Source: Thecaphora thlaspeos
Lineage: Eukaryota; Basidiomycota; Ustilaginomycetes; Urocystidales; Glomosporiaceae
NCBI GenBank assembly: GCA_900291925.1
Contig: UWYS01000002.1
Location: 620,001 to 684,000 of the forward strand
Direction: 5' to 3'
DNA length: 64,000 nt
The notes beneath the pieces were generated by a model that was not told the DNA's origin, did no database searches, and saw only the letters and a list, made by a program, of their open reading frames with translations. The translations under genes were made by a program, and so were the position numbers. Positions 10,701 through 20,552 of the stretch are shown piece after piece; the first letter of the stretch is position 1; each line of letters starts with the position of its first letter.

Positions 10701-13310
10701 GCCGGTCGGATCCGCCCCGCGGTCGAGGTCCAGCCGCTCGACAGCGTCACGCCGCAGACGATCTTCTTCAGCCCGGGTGCGGCCGACGTCGCGCAGATGC
10801 AGGTGTGCGACAACGTCTCGCTGTTGACGGGCACGTTCCGCTCGCAGGACGACGCCTCCTTTACAGCCAAAGTGGCAAAGAGGAGGCTGATCGGGCAACG
10901 CACGCCGTCCGACGGATCGATGCTCAGCTCGATGCACGACATCCGACGCAGGATGATCAACAACCAGGCCTCTCGATCCGCCTCGGGCGTCGCTCTACCT
11001 GCAACACCCGCGACTCTCGTGCCGGTCGGTGCCAAAGCGGATCCGGGCAGCAGCATGTCGCTGATTCGGCCTGGGCCGTCCAGTCCCGCGCCATCGCAGA
11101 CTTCGACACGCCTAGGCCTCGGCAAGGCCTCTGCGGCCGTCGCACCCAGCCCGCTTAACGCTACTGGCACCATGATCGACCTCGCATCCAGGCTGAGGAA
11201 CCTCGAGGTCAGCCCGCATCACGTCGGATCGACCCGCACCACGCCCGCCGAGTCGGCCGCTCCCACGATTTGCGGCGGCGAGGCGTTCTCGACCTTTTCG
11301 AGCACCTACGACGGCAACGACCCATACATCCGCGCGCACCTCGAGGCCGTGTACCTCCGCAGCTTCCGCGACCGTCCAGAGTTTGGTCCAAAGGTAGCCA
11401 GCGGTCCGCCGAGACGACGCAGCGCACGCGCCGCCCTCCCCTCTGGCCCGCGCACCAGCTCGTCGAGCAGCAATCGACGGCCCGAGGGCAACCTGATCGC
11501 CTACTTCACCGAGCATACAGCCCCCATCACCTCAATCGCAGTGTCTCCGGACCATCTCTTCTTCGTCTCAGGCTCCGAGGATGGCACGCTCAAGGTGTGG
11601 GACACGGCGCGCCTCGAGAAGAACGTCACCTCGCGATCGCGCGCGACCTACAGTGCGCAGAAGGGCAGCATCACGGCCGTCATTGCGATCGAGGGGAGCC
11701 ACTGCCTCGCTAGCACTGCTACGGACGGCAGCCTCCACGTGTGGCGCATCGACGTGAGCCATAGCTCATCGATACCGAGGTATGCTAAGCCGAAGTTGAT
11801 CAGCAACTTCCAGCTGAGTACGCCGCGCGAGTACGCCACCTGCCTCGTCCAGAGCGTGTCGGACTCTGCGTCGATCCTCATCCTTGGCACCACGCAGAGC
11901 CGCCTGACGGTGCTGGACCTGAGGACGATGCAGGTGCTAAAGACGCTCCGCAATCCGATCGAGCACGGGCCCGTCTCGTGCCTCTGCATCGATCAGAAGA
12001 AGGCCTGGCTTCTGGTCGGTACGCTGGGCGGCAAGGTATCGCTGTGGGACCTGCGCTTCGATCTGCTGCTCAAGAGCTGGGATGTGAGTGCTTCACAGTC
12101 GGGCGAGGCCGGTGCGGCGGAGACGGGCCTTTACCGCGTCAACAGGATCGCACTGCATCCCAGCAAGGGCGCTGGACGCTGCGTCCTTGTCGCCTCCGAG
12201 AGGCTGCCGCAGTCGACGCCCGGCAACGGTCAACCCACGGGACGCGACGCCGAGCAGCTCCAGCAGCAGCAACACCGAGATGCCGCCAACGTGCTGGTCG
12301 AGACGTGGGATATCGACCGGGGTATCCGACTGGAGACGTTTGAGAGCGGTCCGTTTCCGCCAACAGGCAAAGACGCCGGACCGGGCAGCACCGCCGTGCG
12401 TCCTACCGTACTCGCTCCGGCATCGACCACGCCGACCTCGTCCATCGACAGCACGCCTTCGGCAGCGGCCACGGTTGGCAACACGCTCGGCGCAGCATTG
12501 GCCATCGAGAAGCTGCTACGTCAGCAACGGGCGCGGCGGTCCGACGCCCACTCTGCCTCGCCGCAAGCCACCGTCGATGCAGAGGCGACGACGGACGATG
12601 AAGACGATCTGCGCGACGACCTGCTAGCCTCGCAGCCAGAGATGCGGACCGCCACGCGCCTGCGCGAGATCCTCCGCCCTCCTCCCGCGCTGAACAGCAG
12701 CGTGCGAGGCCTGTACATCAGTGTCGAGGGCTACACCTCTTCCTCGATCGCTTCCTCGTCCTCCAACACCGCAAACACGCAGATCGCAGGCGGATGGCTG
12801 GATGCCGGCAAACTGGCGGCCGAGGCGGATGACAACAACAGCGGTACGATCTCGACGTCTTCGGGCGGCGGTGTGGCGGGATACATGCTGACGGCGGGCG
12901 AAGATCGAAAGATCCGCTTTTGGGATCTCGGACGGGTCGAGAAGGGCGTATGTATCGGGACGGTGGACGAGAGGAGCGAGTTCAAAACCTTCGTCACCTC
13001 ATCTCCATCCACGGTCAACAAGAGCAGCGCTGGCGGTGGCGACGACGAGGCGGAATCGACGCCACCGACCAACAAGGCCCCAACGCCGACGGCCCAAGGT
13101 GGTCTGACGAGACATGTTCATCACCTCTACGTCCCGCACTCGGCCAGAGCGCAGATGCGTAGTCCGCTGCTCGCGCACCCGCCGACGCAGGCGGCCAATG
13201 CGCTCAGCAGGGTGCACAAGGACGCCATCACCGCGTTGGCGGTGATCGAGTATCCGTTTAGATGTATCGTGGCGGGCGACAGGGCGGGTTGTCTGAGGGT
13301 GTGGGAGTAG
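7791..13310 (+). CDS. VPS15: VPS15, regulatory (pseudo)kinase of the class III PI3-kinase complex
   Basis: Single exon, 1839 aa, longer than yeast Vps15 (about 1450). It scaffolds Vps34 and Vps30/Beclin on endosomes and autophagosomes. MGNTAS gives an N-terminal myristoylation glycine, which fixes the start at 7791 and excludes the open frame upstream. The kinase-like domain (about residues 25-330) has VVKTY, HGDLKCENVLV at about 143-153 and TDFA in place of DFG, typical of Vps15. HEAT repeats occupy roughly 480-850 (for example LLDDEAVTVRMAAIRSC, DPSASVRRALIADIEPLC). WD40 repeats run from about 1230 to the end (ITSIAVSPDHLFFVSGSEDG, TLKVWDTARL, final CLRVWE). Low-complexity linkers rich in Ser, Ala and Thr separate the blocks and account for the extra length. 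It converges on the YjbQ gene with 154 bp between stops. Confidence 0.95.
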   Translation: MGNTASTSGARMAGMSNLVAEVGNDVQYEKSMGSSRFLKAIKARHRGAPIVVKTYIKSDPSISLRSLVKRLRIERESLTDVTNVLTYQKVIETEHAGYLIRQWLASNLYDRISTRPFLSPIEKKWITYQLLFAMRDARGRNVPHGDLKCENVLVTSSLMVYVTDFAASFKPTYLPLDDPADFSFFFDTSGRRTCYVAPERFFAAGADLHAHKGASQTALAGDESYMDALGFSKRSGKVTEAMDVFSMGCAIAELWRDGTPTFTLSQLFKYRQGNSDVETILAEIMDVHIRDMVRSMIALKPEDRKTFDQYLMDGHEKAFPASFYDFFHHYLVELQRTPTQALGARANSGPSDRVASAAAEQGAAPSISGTSVTGAGPRPDARASDRLFIEADERMERLYEEWSSITRFFDDDDEGDGSQQQQQQRDDDAARLLDRSMLSPEPPHATSLDDDAVKNRLQDRLSKEAADRFVPVQLNIPGLESQILAPRDRACQADRTALIVLSVILANLRNCRRPSSKCHALDLLLHLSSRWLTDETKLDRVIPFVISLLDDEAVTVRMAAIRSCTQLLLMVRVITPSNASIIPEYIVPNIRHLSLDPSTAVRCVFASCIFPLADTGERFLQMAQAMRAEGVFTIERDLSGDFLDNQPDEANYDAQLVILQNLMQEQITTLLTDPSASVRRALIADIEPLCRFFGVAKTNDVLLSHMITYLNDRNWLLREAFFEAIVGVAKTAGNRSLEEYILPLTTQALSDSEEHVVAKVLNGFKSLVEDDLFAKEKIFKILGTTVGFLCHPNIWLREACAGLIAAAATKLGPTDLWAIVYPSLRPLLRSDIHDFTEVVLLDSAKDPLPRGILQAAITWASKADKTLFWKSSSENRDLTGLQNGLATEGVGILFGRTGRDLVQTPIGRTAEDEAQLDKLRSAGMSDEDEAKLVALRDYIRRTSRQTPQSSKTKSVADWADLLSPTSAGDSAGRIRPAVEVQPLDSVTPQTIFFSPGAADVAQMQVCDNVSLLTGTFRSQDDASFTAKVAKRRLIGQRTPSDGSMLSSMHDIRRRMINNQASRSASGVALPATPATLVPVGAKADPGSSMSLIRPGPSSPAPSQTSTRLGLGKASAAVAPSPLNATGTMIDLASRLRNLEVSPHHVGSTRTTPAESAAPTICGGEAFSTFSSTYDGNDPYIRAHLEAVYLRSFRDRPEFGPKVASGPPRRRSARAALPSGPRTSSSSSNRRPEGNLIAYFTEHTAPITSIAVSPDHLFFVSGSEDGTLKVWDTARLEKNVTSRSRATYSAQKGSITAVIAIEGSHCLASTATDGSLHVWRIDVSHSSSIPRYAKPKLISNFQLSTPREYATCLVQSVSDSASILILGTTQSRLTVLDLRTMQVLKTLRNPIEHGPVSCLCIDQKKAWLLVGTLGGKVSLWDLRFDLLLKSWDVSASQSGEAGAAETGLYRVNRIALHPSKGAGRCVLVASERLPQSTPGNGQPTGRDAEQLQQQQHRDAANVLVETWDIDRGIRLETFESGPFPPTGKDAGPGSTAVRPTVLAPASTTPTSSIDSTPSAAATVGNTLGAALAIEKLLRQQRARRSDAHSASPQATVDAEATTDDEDDLRDDLLASQPEMRTATRLREILRPPPALNSSVRGLYISVEGYTSSSIASSSSNTANTQIAGGWLDAGKLAAEADDNNSGTISTSSGGGVAGYMLTAGEDRKIRFWDLGRVEKGVCIGTVDERSEFKTFVTSSPSTVNKSSAGGGDDEAESTPPTNKAPTPTAQGGLTRHVHHLYVPHSARAQMRSPLLAHPPTQAANALSRVHKDAITALAVIEYPFRCIVAGDRAGCLRVWE

Positions 13311-13464
13311 GGCAGAGGCGCGGAGAGGGGTTATGTTGTAGACGTAGCTCGAGCCTGCAGAACATGGTCAAAAGACAACCCGAGGACCAGGCTGCGCATG
13401 AGGAGGTGTGAGTGTGTATGCATTGCAGGGGCGGTGCCATGGCCTGGGCCGTGGATAGGACGGA

Positions 13465-14297
13465 TCAGGGCAGGACGGTAGCGACCACCTTGCGACGATG
13501 CGCGAGCTTCCTGAACTCGCAGAGGTACTGTAACAGGCCGATTCGAACAGTCGTAGCGAAGCGAAGAAGCTAGTAGTGTTAGCTGAGCGCCCGGAACTAC
13601 GGGGGGAAACGGGGCGAACGACGACAAATCAACTCACGATACCCTGCCACGTGCCGACGTTGAGCCTGCCATCGGTGATGGGGATCGTGATGGAGGGCCC
13701 GATGATGCTGGCCTTGGTGTGCGAGACCTGGTAGGAAAGCGAACGCGGGTCGTGTGAGAGAGAGGATGAGGTCGATTGGGTTCAATTGAGTGCTTTACTG
13801 CGCGGCGAGCGCCATGAGCGCGAGAGAGCATGCTTACAGAGTCGTCGGGACCTTCGTCGGTGTGCTTCCAGGGGAGCGACTCGGGTACCACCCTGTCGAG
13901 AGCCTGTCGGTTGGATAGGGACGACGAACGGATGGAGAACGATAGAAGTGGTGTCAGTCGGTTTAAAAGGGGCGGGGGAGGGCAAAGTCCTGATTCATCC
14001 GGCTGCGCACCATGTCCATATCTGAGAGGGGGAGGAGAATAAGACGAGGGATGTCAGCTAGCTTGCATGGGGAGATGAGCGGGAGCGTCTGCAGGGAGCC
14101 GGCAACGTACCGGATCGAACGTCCTTGTCAAAGTTCTCGTTGAGGCTCAACGCAGCGCTCGTGTGCTGAATGAAGAGGGTGAGCAGTCCGACCTTGACGC
14201 ACTTGAGACCTTCCTCGATCTGCGGCATCACCTCGTTGGTCACGAGGTGGCAGCCCTTTGTGCGCGAACCGAGCGTAATCGTCTTTTGCCAAGGCAT
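13465..14297 (-). CDS. YjbQ/UPF0047 family protein, five exons including an 11-nt microexon
   Basis: Exons (minus strand) 14297-14111, 14021-14011, 13903-13838, 13727-13638 and 13527-13465 encode 138 aa, the usual size of this family. Bacterial members have weak thiamine-phosphate synthase activity; the fungal role is not established. Conserved blocks are MPWQKTITLGSRTKGCHLVTNE, FIQHTSAALSLNEN, VVPESLPWKHTDEGPDDS, PITDGRLNVGTWQGI and the end YLCEFRKLAHRRKVV. Exon 2 contributes only ATATGGACATG, which together with the preceding G reads Asp-Met-Asp-Met and restores the family's DMxxALxRIVPE stretch. Without it the frame is broken. The frame is open upstream to an ATG at 14579, which would add 94 residues including a hydrophobic helix; see findings. 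Confidence 0.88.
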
Positions 14298-14998
14298 CCT
14301 GTCGAGTGTGGTCGTCGATGCAGAAGAGGCGGAGAGGAAGGGCAGAGATGGATGGAGGATGAAGTGGAATAGACTCGAGAGGGGGACGAGCCAGTAGATG
14401 AGCGCGAGCGAGAGGATGAGGAGGGTTATGTGGGTGGGATCCGTATAGTGGCCGGCGTGGTGGGCTTCGCGAAGGCGGCGACGGGCGCTTCGTTTGTCGA
14501 TGCGTCGGTGCGGGCTGGCCGAGTAGAGCGTGTTGGTCGGCTGTGGCGGGGGCGAGGGCGAGGATTCGCGTGACGTCATACGGCTTCCGCTCAACGCTAA
14601 GTTCAGGCAGAGAGATGTGGGGGTGTCCGGAGGGTCGTTGTGGTCGAGAAAGGTGGACACGAGGGTGACGGTAAGGAGTGATGCTCGTTGGAGATGGAGA
14701 AGCCGGAGAAGCCGGAGAAGCTGCGGAGAGAGTGGTGGTCTGGGGCAGGCGTTGGTGATGGAAGAGCGAGGCTGAGATGCAGGTGCGCCAACTCGCACGA
14801 GCATGTCGCTGCGAGCAGCCAAGGAAGCACACCCCGACCCGAGCACAGAATGGAAATCAGAATCCAGGATTTTGAATATTAAGGGATGTGGAGGTTTTTT
14901 TTCAATTCCCTGTCTTGTCCTGCATCCGCCGCACCCGGACGATGCAAGGCGACGACGAGGCGGCGACGATGGCGACCAGAACAAGCCTTTACCTTCCT
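14298..14998. other. Upstream region of the YjbQ gene; possible N-terminal extension
   Basis: The first 280 bases (14298-14579) are open in frame with YjbQ from an ATG at 14579 and encode a basic segment followed by a hydrophobic stretch (ITLLILSLALIYWLVPL). The remainder up to the stop of the next gene is non-coding as far as I can see and should hold the YjbQ promoter and the 3' UTR of the BTB-like gene. Confidence 0.45.
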
Positions 14999-15708
14999 TC
15001 AGCGCAGATGCCTTCGCCTGGGGCTCGCCTCGCCGTCTCTGAGATCTCCAGGACCCTCAAACATGCTGAAATGAGGCCAGAGAAACTCGCAAATGCCCCA
15101 AAGTCCCATCGCGTCCGCCATGCCGTACGTCGACCGCACCCAGTCAAGGTCCTCGAGGAGGTGACGGTCCTTGCCAGATAAGCGCTGGACCAGGCGATTC
15201 TCAATCGGGCCCTCGAAACCGCAGCAGTCATATCGAGCGAAACACTCCAAAAGGTATACCGTCGCTTTGGCGTCGAGTTGGGTGATGCGTCTGCCGGGCA
15301 GAGATGAAGAGGAAATGGTGTAAAACAATGAAATGGCGCGGGGCGCAATGAAAGCACCGCCACTCACGCGTAGACCTCAGTATTGTGATAGCTGCCGGCA
15401 CTCCGGGCGAGCTGGACGGTCTCGATCTCCTCTGCCGTCTCGCCGACCCTGATCTGCACAACTCCAGGATAGGCGCTGGGAGTGGCGATATGGGCAAGCT
15501 CGTCCTGGGTTGAGATCGAAAAAATGTTGCGGCTGACCAGGCGAGGAACGTCGTCTCGGCTGATGAGACAGAGGTCGATAACGTCGTCTCCACGTATGCT
15601 GGTGTAGCATCTCCTTTCCGCACGCAAGGGGGCGTTGGATTTCCGGTCGCTGTGTTCGAAATGAACGGCTGCTGTCGCGGTTGTCGGCATCGTCAGCGGG
15701 GCATTCAT
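14999..15708 (-). CDS. Small BTB/POZ-like protein, orphan
   Basis: Two exons (15708-15368 and 15290-14999; intron GTGAGT...GGCAG, 77 nt) encode 210 aa. The pattern resembles the BTB domains common in basidiomycetes: DVIDLCLISRDD, LVSRNIFSIST, GVVQIRVGETAEEIETVQLA, then DAKATVYLLECFARYDC and IENRLVQRL, where fungal BTB proteins have a helix ending in A-x-K/R-Y-x followed by L-x-x-R-L. The similarity is at the level of hydrophobic pattern, so the family call is tentative. No signal peptide or membrane segment is visible, and the tail is basic (SPRRRHLR). The start at 15708 is the first ATG of a run open further upstream into low-complexity sequence. A later Met (MPTT) is possible. Confidence 0.6.
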
Positions 15709-17456
15709 GCTCGACGAGAAGAGGTTACTTAAAGTCAGCTGCGTTGAAGAGGACGGCGAGCGGCGTATGAGATAGCTATTCGGGGAGCGTAAAGATGGAG
15801 CAAGTGGTGACAGCACTGGACATATGCGGTAAAGAAGGCAGTTGGAGACCAAGCGGGTGTGTGGAAGAACCAGTCCTTCTTGTAGCGCGGGCGGAGAGGG
15901 TCCGTGCATCTGCTGGCCTGCTGACAGAGTGGTTTCATTACTGCTCGATACTCGAGAACGGCAGAGTCAGGTCGGAGAGCCCCACCCAGCCGCGCCTTCC
16001 GGTGAGGTCGTGATCAGCCTCGTGAACGGCGGCGTCCCGGAGCGTCGGCTCGTTCCGCCACCGAACATGCATGATACAGTCGGAACGCAGCGCTGGTACT
16101 ACCACCGGAGCCCAGCCGGCCAGCCTCCGACTGGTCTAGCTTTCGTCGGTCCCGCCTGCGCTCGGACCGTTCCGCAGCGCGGCGTAGAGCTACGCCGTGC
16201 CGTGACCCGTTGGGTATGTAGTGACGCGACGTGCGTGATGCGTCGGGCTGTCCAAAGGCCAGGTTGTTCACGCGTGACGCGCCATGTGGTAACGCATCGG
16301 GCTGTTTACGCGCAGGGCGGCTCACGCGCCGTACTGTTTACGCGCCGGGCTGTTTACGTCCTGGGGCTGATAGGTCCGAAAGCCCGATATGTCCGGAAGC
16401 CGAAATTTATCGCTTCATAAGTCCGGAAGCCGCAAGTTGTCGCCCGATACGTCCGAAGAGTCAAATATATCCGTAGGCCCGATAGGTCCGGACGTATCTT
16501 ACTTGATCGTTGGGCCTCGGGCGAATGTTTACTCGCGCGACACAGGTCTGGCACGACTAAATTGCGGCTCCAGCTGCTTGGGGCAGCTCGTAAATTCACC
16601 CTATTATTTAAGCCTCCCATTTTTGGGGCAACGCGCCTGTTTTGTAGTTTGCGGCTCCGGCTTGTTGGGGCGAAACGCCGATCTGTATTCGCGGCTCCCC
16701 ATCTTGTAATTGCAGCACGAGCCACAACTTCTCGCCTAATAGATTTTGTAGAGGCTCGACCGCGCGCGTCCGCTGTGGACGCGTCTAGCTGGCCGCGTAT
16801 TCACTCGCGTGACGCGCTTGGCAGTCGGGCACGTCCACGGTCTACGCGTATTGATAGCTACATTACGGGCGCGAAACGCGTGAGGCGGGCGCAGACTTGG
16901 GCGCGTCCACGGACGACGCGTCTAGCTGGCTGCTTGGTAACTCACGCGACAGTCGACGCGCCCTGGGTAGCGTGTTTACTCGCGCGAGACGTGTGGGCGC
17001 CGGGACGGTCGACGCGCCTTGGGCGGCGTGGTTGCTTACGCGCCGAACTGTTTACGCGCCTAGCCGTGACGCGCCGGTTTGTTTACGCGCCGGGCCGCGG
17101 CGCGTCTTGTTGTGGCGCGCCGGCTTGTGACGCGCCGTGTTGTGATGCGCTGTGCCGCGTGAGGGCGAAACGGGCGCATCGCGATATAGACGTTGGCTGG
17201 CTCTTCCGGAACCGAATCGCACCGTTCTGACGAGGCCACAGGTCGGCCCATGCAGGCAGGCTTGGATTCAGCTGAGGGGCGCGGGCGGGCGGGCGAACGT
17301 ATAGGGATGGGTGTATGCGTTTAGTATTGCAGCAGCGGGCTGGGGAATTCCTTGAGGCCAGCTTAACCTTGATCCTCCCCCCTTCCCGTGGCGTGCAGAA
17401 CCCTCCATTGCAGCGCAAGGCCAGCACTTGTCCGTGCCTTGTTTGCTATGCTCCGC
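15709..17456. other. 1.75-kb gene-free block dominated by degenerate repeats
   Basis: No ORF here has protein-like composition, although stops are rare because CG-rich repeats lack them. The interval from about 16220 to 17170 consists of imperfect tandem units; the outer parts are presumably the promoter of the BTB-like gene and the 3' UTR of PRMT5. Local base composition, with CGCG and TTTACG motifs, differs from the neighbouring genes. Confidence 0.6.
16220..17170. repeat. Degenerate ACGCG-rich tandem repeats
   Basis: Two clusters (about 16220-16365 and 16780-17165) are built from imperfect units of about 16-17 bp of the form TGTTTACGCGCCGGGC; clear copies lie near 16313, 16335, 16352, 17048 and 17080. 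A second unit type (CCGATA-GTCCGGAAGCC) fills 16362-16495, and a third (GCGGCTCC...TTGGGGC) 16561-16700. The string GACGCGTCTAGCTGGC occurs at about 16778 and 16915, so a longer period of about 137 bp is also visible. Several copies contain the MluI/MCB hexamer ACGCGT. Confidence 0.75.
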
Positions 17457-20400
17457 CTAGAGCCCGATCCACGAGCTTCGACCGCCAGGGTTGTGCAGAG
17501 CAGTCATACCAGTTTTGATCCGGACGACGCCTCCACTGCCGCTTGACAGGCTGCTCAGCGGGCTAGACAGGAGAAGGCTGGCGCCCTCTGACGGCACAGA
17601 CGGGTTGGTGCCGCCGACACCGGCGGTTGCGGGCGAGGCGGCGCCCAAGCCGGACGGTATCCTCGGCGTCGCCAGAGCACTGGCGAAGTTGTTTGGCTCG
17701 GCTCCGGCACCCGCACCGAGCGTAGCGGCAGGTCCGCCCGACTGCGCCGTCGAGAGGGCCGTGATGCTGCTGCCCGGCGCCTGGGCGGTAGCCTGGATCG
17801 CTTTGAGGGCATCGCCGGGGAGCGGCATGAACACTTCGGCGCACCACTCGTACCAAACACGGTTGCCACTCGACTGCCGCCACATATGAACATCGAGCTC
17901 CGAGTTTGGCGGGAGGTACAGCGGATCCTGTGTGTCGCGGATGTCGAGACGGGACAAAGAAGGTCGTCAGCCGGGTTGACCTATCGGCGTGCTTCGCAGC
18001 ACCTGCAAAGCGATTCGGGCGCACTCACCTTGAACGGAAAGTAGATCGGGAACCAGCTCAGCATGTCCTTGCTGCCGCGCATCGGGTCCGGGTGGATGCT
18101 CACGGCGACGTCGCCGTAGAGGTGCGCCTCAAAGTAGCCGGCGAGGCCGTGACACGTGCCTGCCTGCGGGATGTGGAACGTGTGCGTGGCCGAGCGGACG
18201 TTGTGGCCGTTGGTCACCGGCAGGCCCGCGGCATCGTAGACAAGCGCCGTGACCGACGCCGGCTTGTGCTCGAACGACCAGCTCTCCTGGACCTGCTCCC
18301 AGCAGTGGCGGCCGCCCGACGCCGCGAGTAGGGCGACGTTCTGGAAGAGGACGACGTACGGCGTCTCAGTCGCCTTCTGAAGAGCGTGGCCGGACGTAGA
18401 AGCTGACCCCGACATGACTTCGGCGTGGAGCTTCGACGACGACAGCGGCGAGAGGTAGGCGGTGTAAGAAGAGGGGATCGAGATGCCGTCGGCTGGTCGC
18501 ACGAAGAAAAGACGAGAGGGCAAAGAAGACGGGTCAGCACGCGACCTCGACACCCAGCTGGCGACCCTTTCACGTCGACTCACGCTTGAGGAACCGCATC
18601 GCTCCGTCGAGGCACTCGGGGCTGAGCTCGTTGTCTCCAAAGCTTCCGAGCAGCTCGCTGACGACAATGTCGGGTCTCTCGTGCAGGCTGTGAGGCACCG
18701 GGTGCGCCCGCATGTCGCCGTAGCGGAGCTCGACCTGATCGCCCCATTCCAGCGCCTGCCTCTCCTGGAGCGTGACGAGGGCGTTGGGGTTCTTCTCGAG
18801 CGCTGTCATGCGGACCGCCCTGCCCGCGCGCCGTGACGCATTGAGGCAGCGGTCCACTAGCGGCCCTCGGCCAGCTCCACAGACCCAGATGGCCGTTGTC
18901 GACCCCGCTGGCTTATCCAGCAGCGCCTTGAAGACCGCCTCCTCGTACAGCGCGTACTTGACCGGGTCACGCTCAAAGACCTCGTACGTGGTGCTCTCGA
19001 GGTTGTCCATCAGCGGCTGAAGCGGCGCCTGGAGCCAGTCTGTGTAGCCGCGCGCAAACGTGTCGACCGCGCTCTCTGGCGGCGCCGTCTTCTCCAAGTG
19101 CTTGACGTACTGCATGTATGCGAGGGGCCCGCCGCGCGTGTGAGTAGGCGGCGGGGTCTGGACGTTCGAGAGGATCACCGTGGGCTTCTTCTTTACGAGC
19201 GACTTGATGAAGGCCTGGGAAGCCTTGGATAGCACGGGGAAGCCCTTGGCGTTGGCCAGGTAGGCGACGCTCGGCAGCCACAGCATACTGACCGGCTCGG
19301 CGATCCAGCGGCTCAGCACAGAGGGCGACGGGAGCGGGAAACCAAAGTCGAGGGCAACATGGAGGCGTGTGCTGTACGAGCAGAGCTGTCGAATGTGCTC
19401 CCACGTCTCCCAGGCCCAATCGTCGTCGGCGCGGAGCAGCGCGGCGGCGGCCGACGGCGAGGCCGACGAGATGTTGGAGCCGGCAGATCCCGATGCGCCC
19501 ATCCCGGCCAGCCCCTGGTCTCTCGAAGCCTGGGTTGCGAGCATCTTGGCGAGACCGTACGGCGACGAGACGGGCAGTTTGATCGAGAGATTCATCCATT
19601 GTCCCGCTGGTGCGGCCTCGGTCCCACCGCTGCTGAGGCACGAGTTGACCGCCCTGGCGTAGTCGGGCAGGAAGGGGCGCCGCGAGGGATCGCTTGACGG
19701 CGGCGGGAGGATGACGTTCGAGATGCCGAGGTATGCGGCATAGGCCAGCTCCTGGCGCAGCGAAAACTCGGAGTCGAGGCGGACGCCTTCGTCCAGCGAG
19801 TCGAGCTCGATCCAGGGGCTCGCGAGCGCTACCAGGCCCTCGGTCTCCTCGAGCTTTGTGATCGTCACCTCGCCACGCCGAAACGCCGGCGCGCGGCGCC
19901 ACTCTTCCGCCTCCCGCGCGACGTCCATGAACGTGTTCTCTGCAGATTTCAGCCCGGGCGAAGGGGCCGCCTTGCCTCCGGGTCCTCCCGTCAGCCCATG
20001 GCGGCTGCTGCTCCGCGCCATGCCGCGCTCGTGCATGTCAGCGGCACCGTTGCCGCTGCCGTTGCCCCAGGCCGAGACATTGGAGGGCGAACCTATCGCG
20101 ATGGAGACGGGCGCGCTCGAGACTAGCTCGGTCGGGTTGGCAAGGCAGAGGCGTTCCCAGCGCTCCTTCCATCGCTCGTTGGCGAGCTCCAGGACCATGA
20201 GGTCGTAGCCCTGCGATCTCGAGAGCGAGAGCGTCCTCTGCACCGGGCTGAGCCCGGCGAGCGCCGCCGTGGTGGCCGCATCGAGGTCGGCATTCAGCCC
20301 GAGAGCGGCGGGCGATGGACCGGTGGCTGCGTGAAGGGCATTGGCGTGCGATGCCTCGACGAGCGTCGGCAGGGCCCCGCCGGGGGGTTGGACATGCGAG

Positions 20401-20552
20401 CGTCGGCCCACACTGCTGGCCTGCGACGGCGAAAAGGCGAGCACCGATGTGGGTACGTGGAGGCCGAGCGCGAGCGGTTGACGCTCGCTCTGCTGGCCGT
20501 TTGACAGGGGCAGCTCTGCCGGCTGAGGCGGAGTGCCGGACGTTGCATCCAT
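17457..20552 (-). CDS. PRMT5: Type II protein arginine methyltransferase PRMT5 / Hsl7 / Skb1
   Basis: Exons 20552-18584, 18492-18029 and 17927-17457 give 967 aa (human 637, yeast Hsl7 about 830). It makes symmetric dimethylarginine on histones and Sm proteins and, in yeasts, acts with the Wee1-type kinase at the morphogenesis checkpoint. The SAM-binding loop GAGRGPL is near residue 560; the double-glutamate loop SELLGSFGDNELSPECLDG follows near 640; LQPLMDNLESTTYEVFERDPVKY is the conserved lead-in. Exons 2 and 3 supply the beta-barrel (PDGISIPSSYTAYLSPLSSSKL, FPIYFPFK, NRVWYEWCAEV) and the end SSWIGL. The N-terminal TIM-barrel region is divergent and has Ser/Ala-rich insertions; a further 60-residue insertion precedes the C-terminus. 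The open frame above 20552 begins with a non-ATG codon and is excluded. Confidence 0.94.

Noticed and set aside
15842..17230. Several open frames across the repeat block
   Set aside because: They are open only because the CG-rich repeats lack stop codons; the translations are repetitive Arg/Ala/Val text with no start context.
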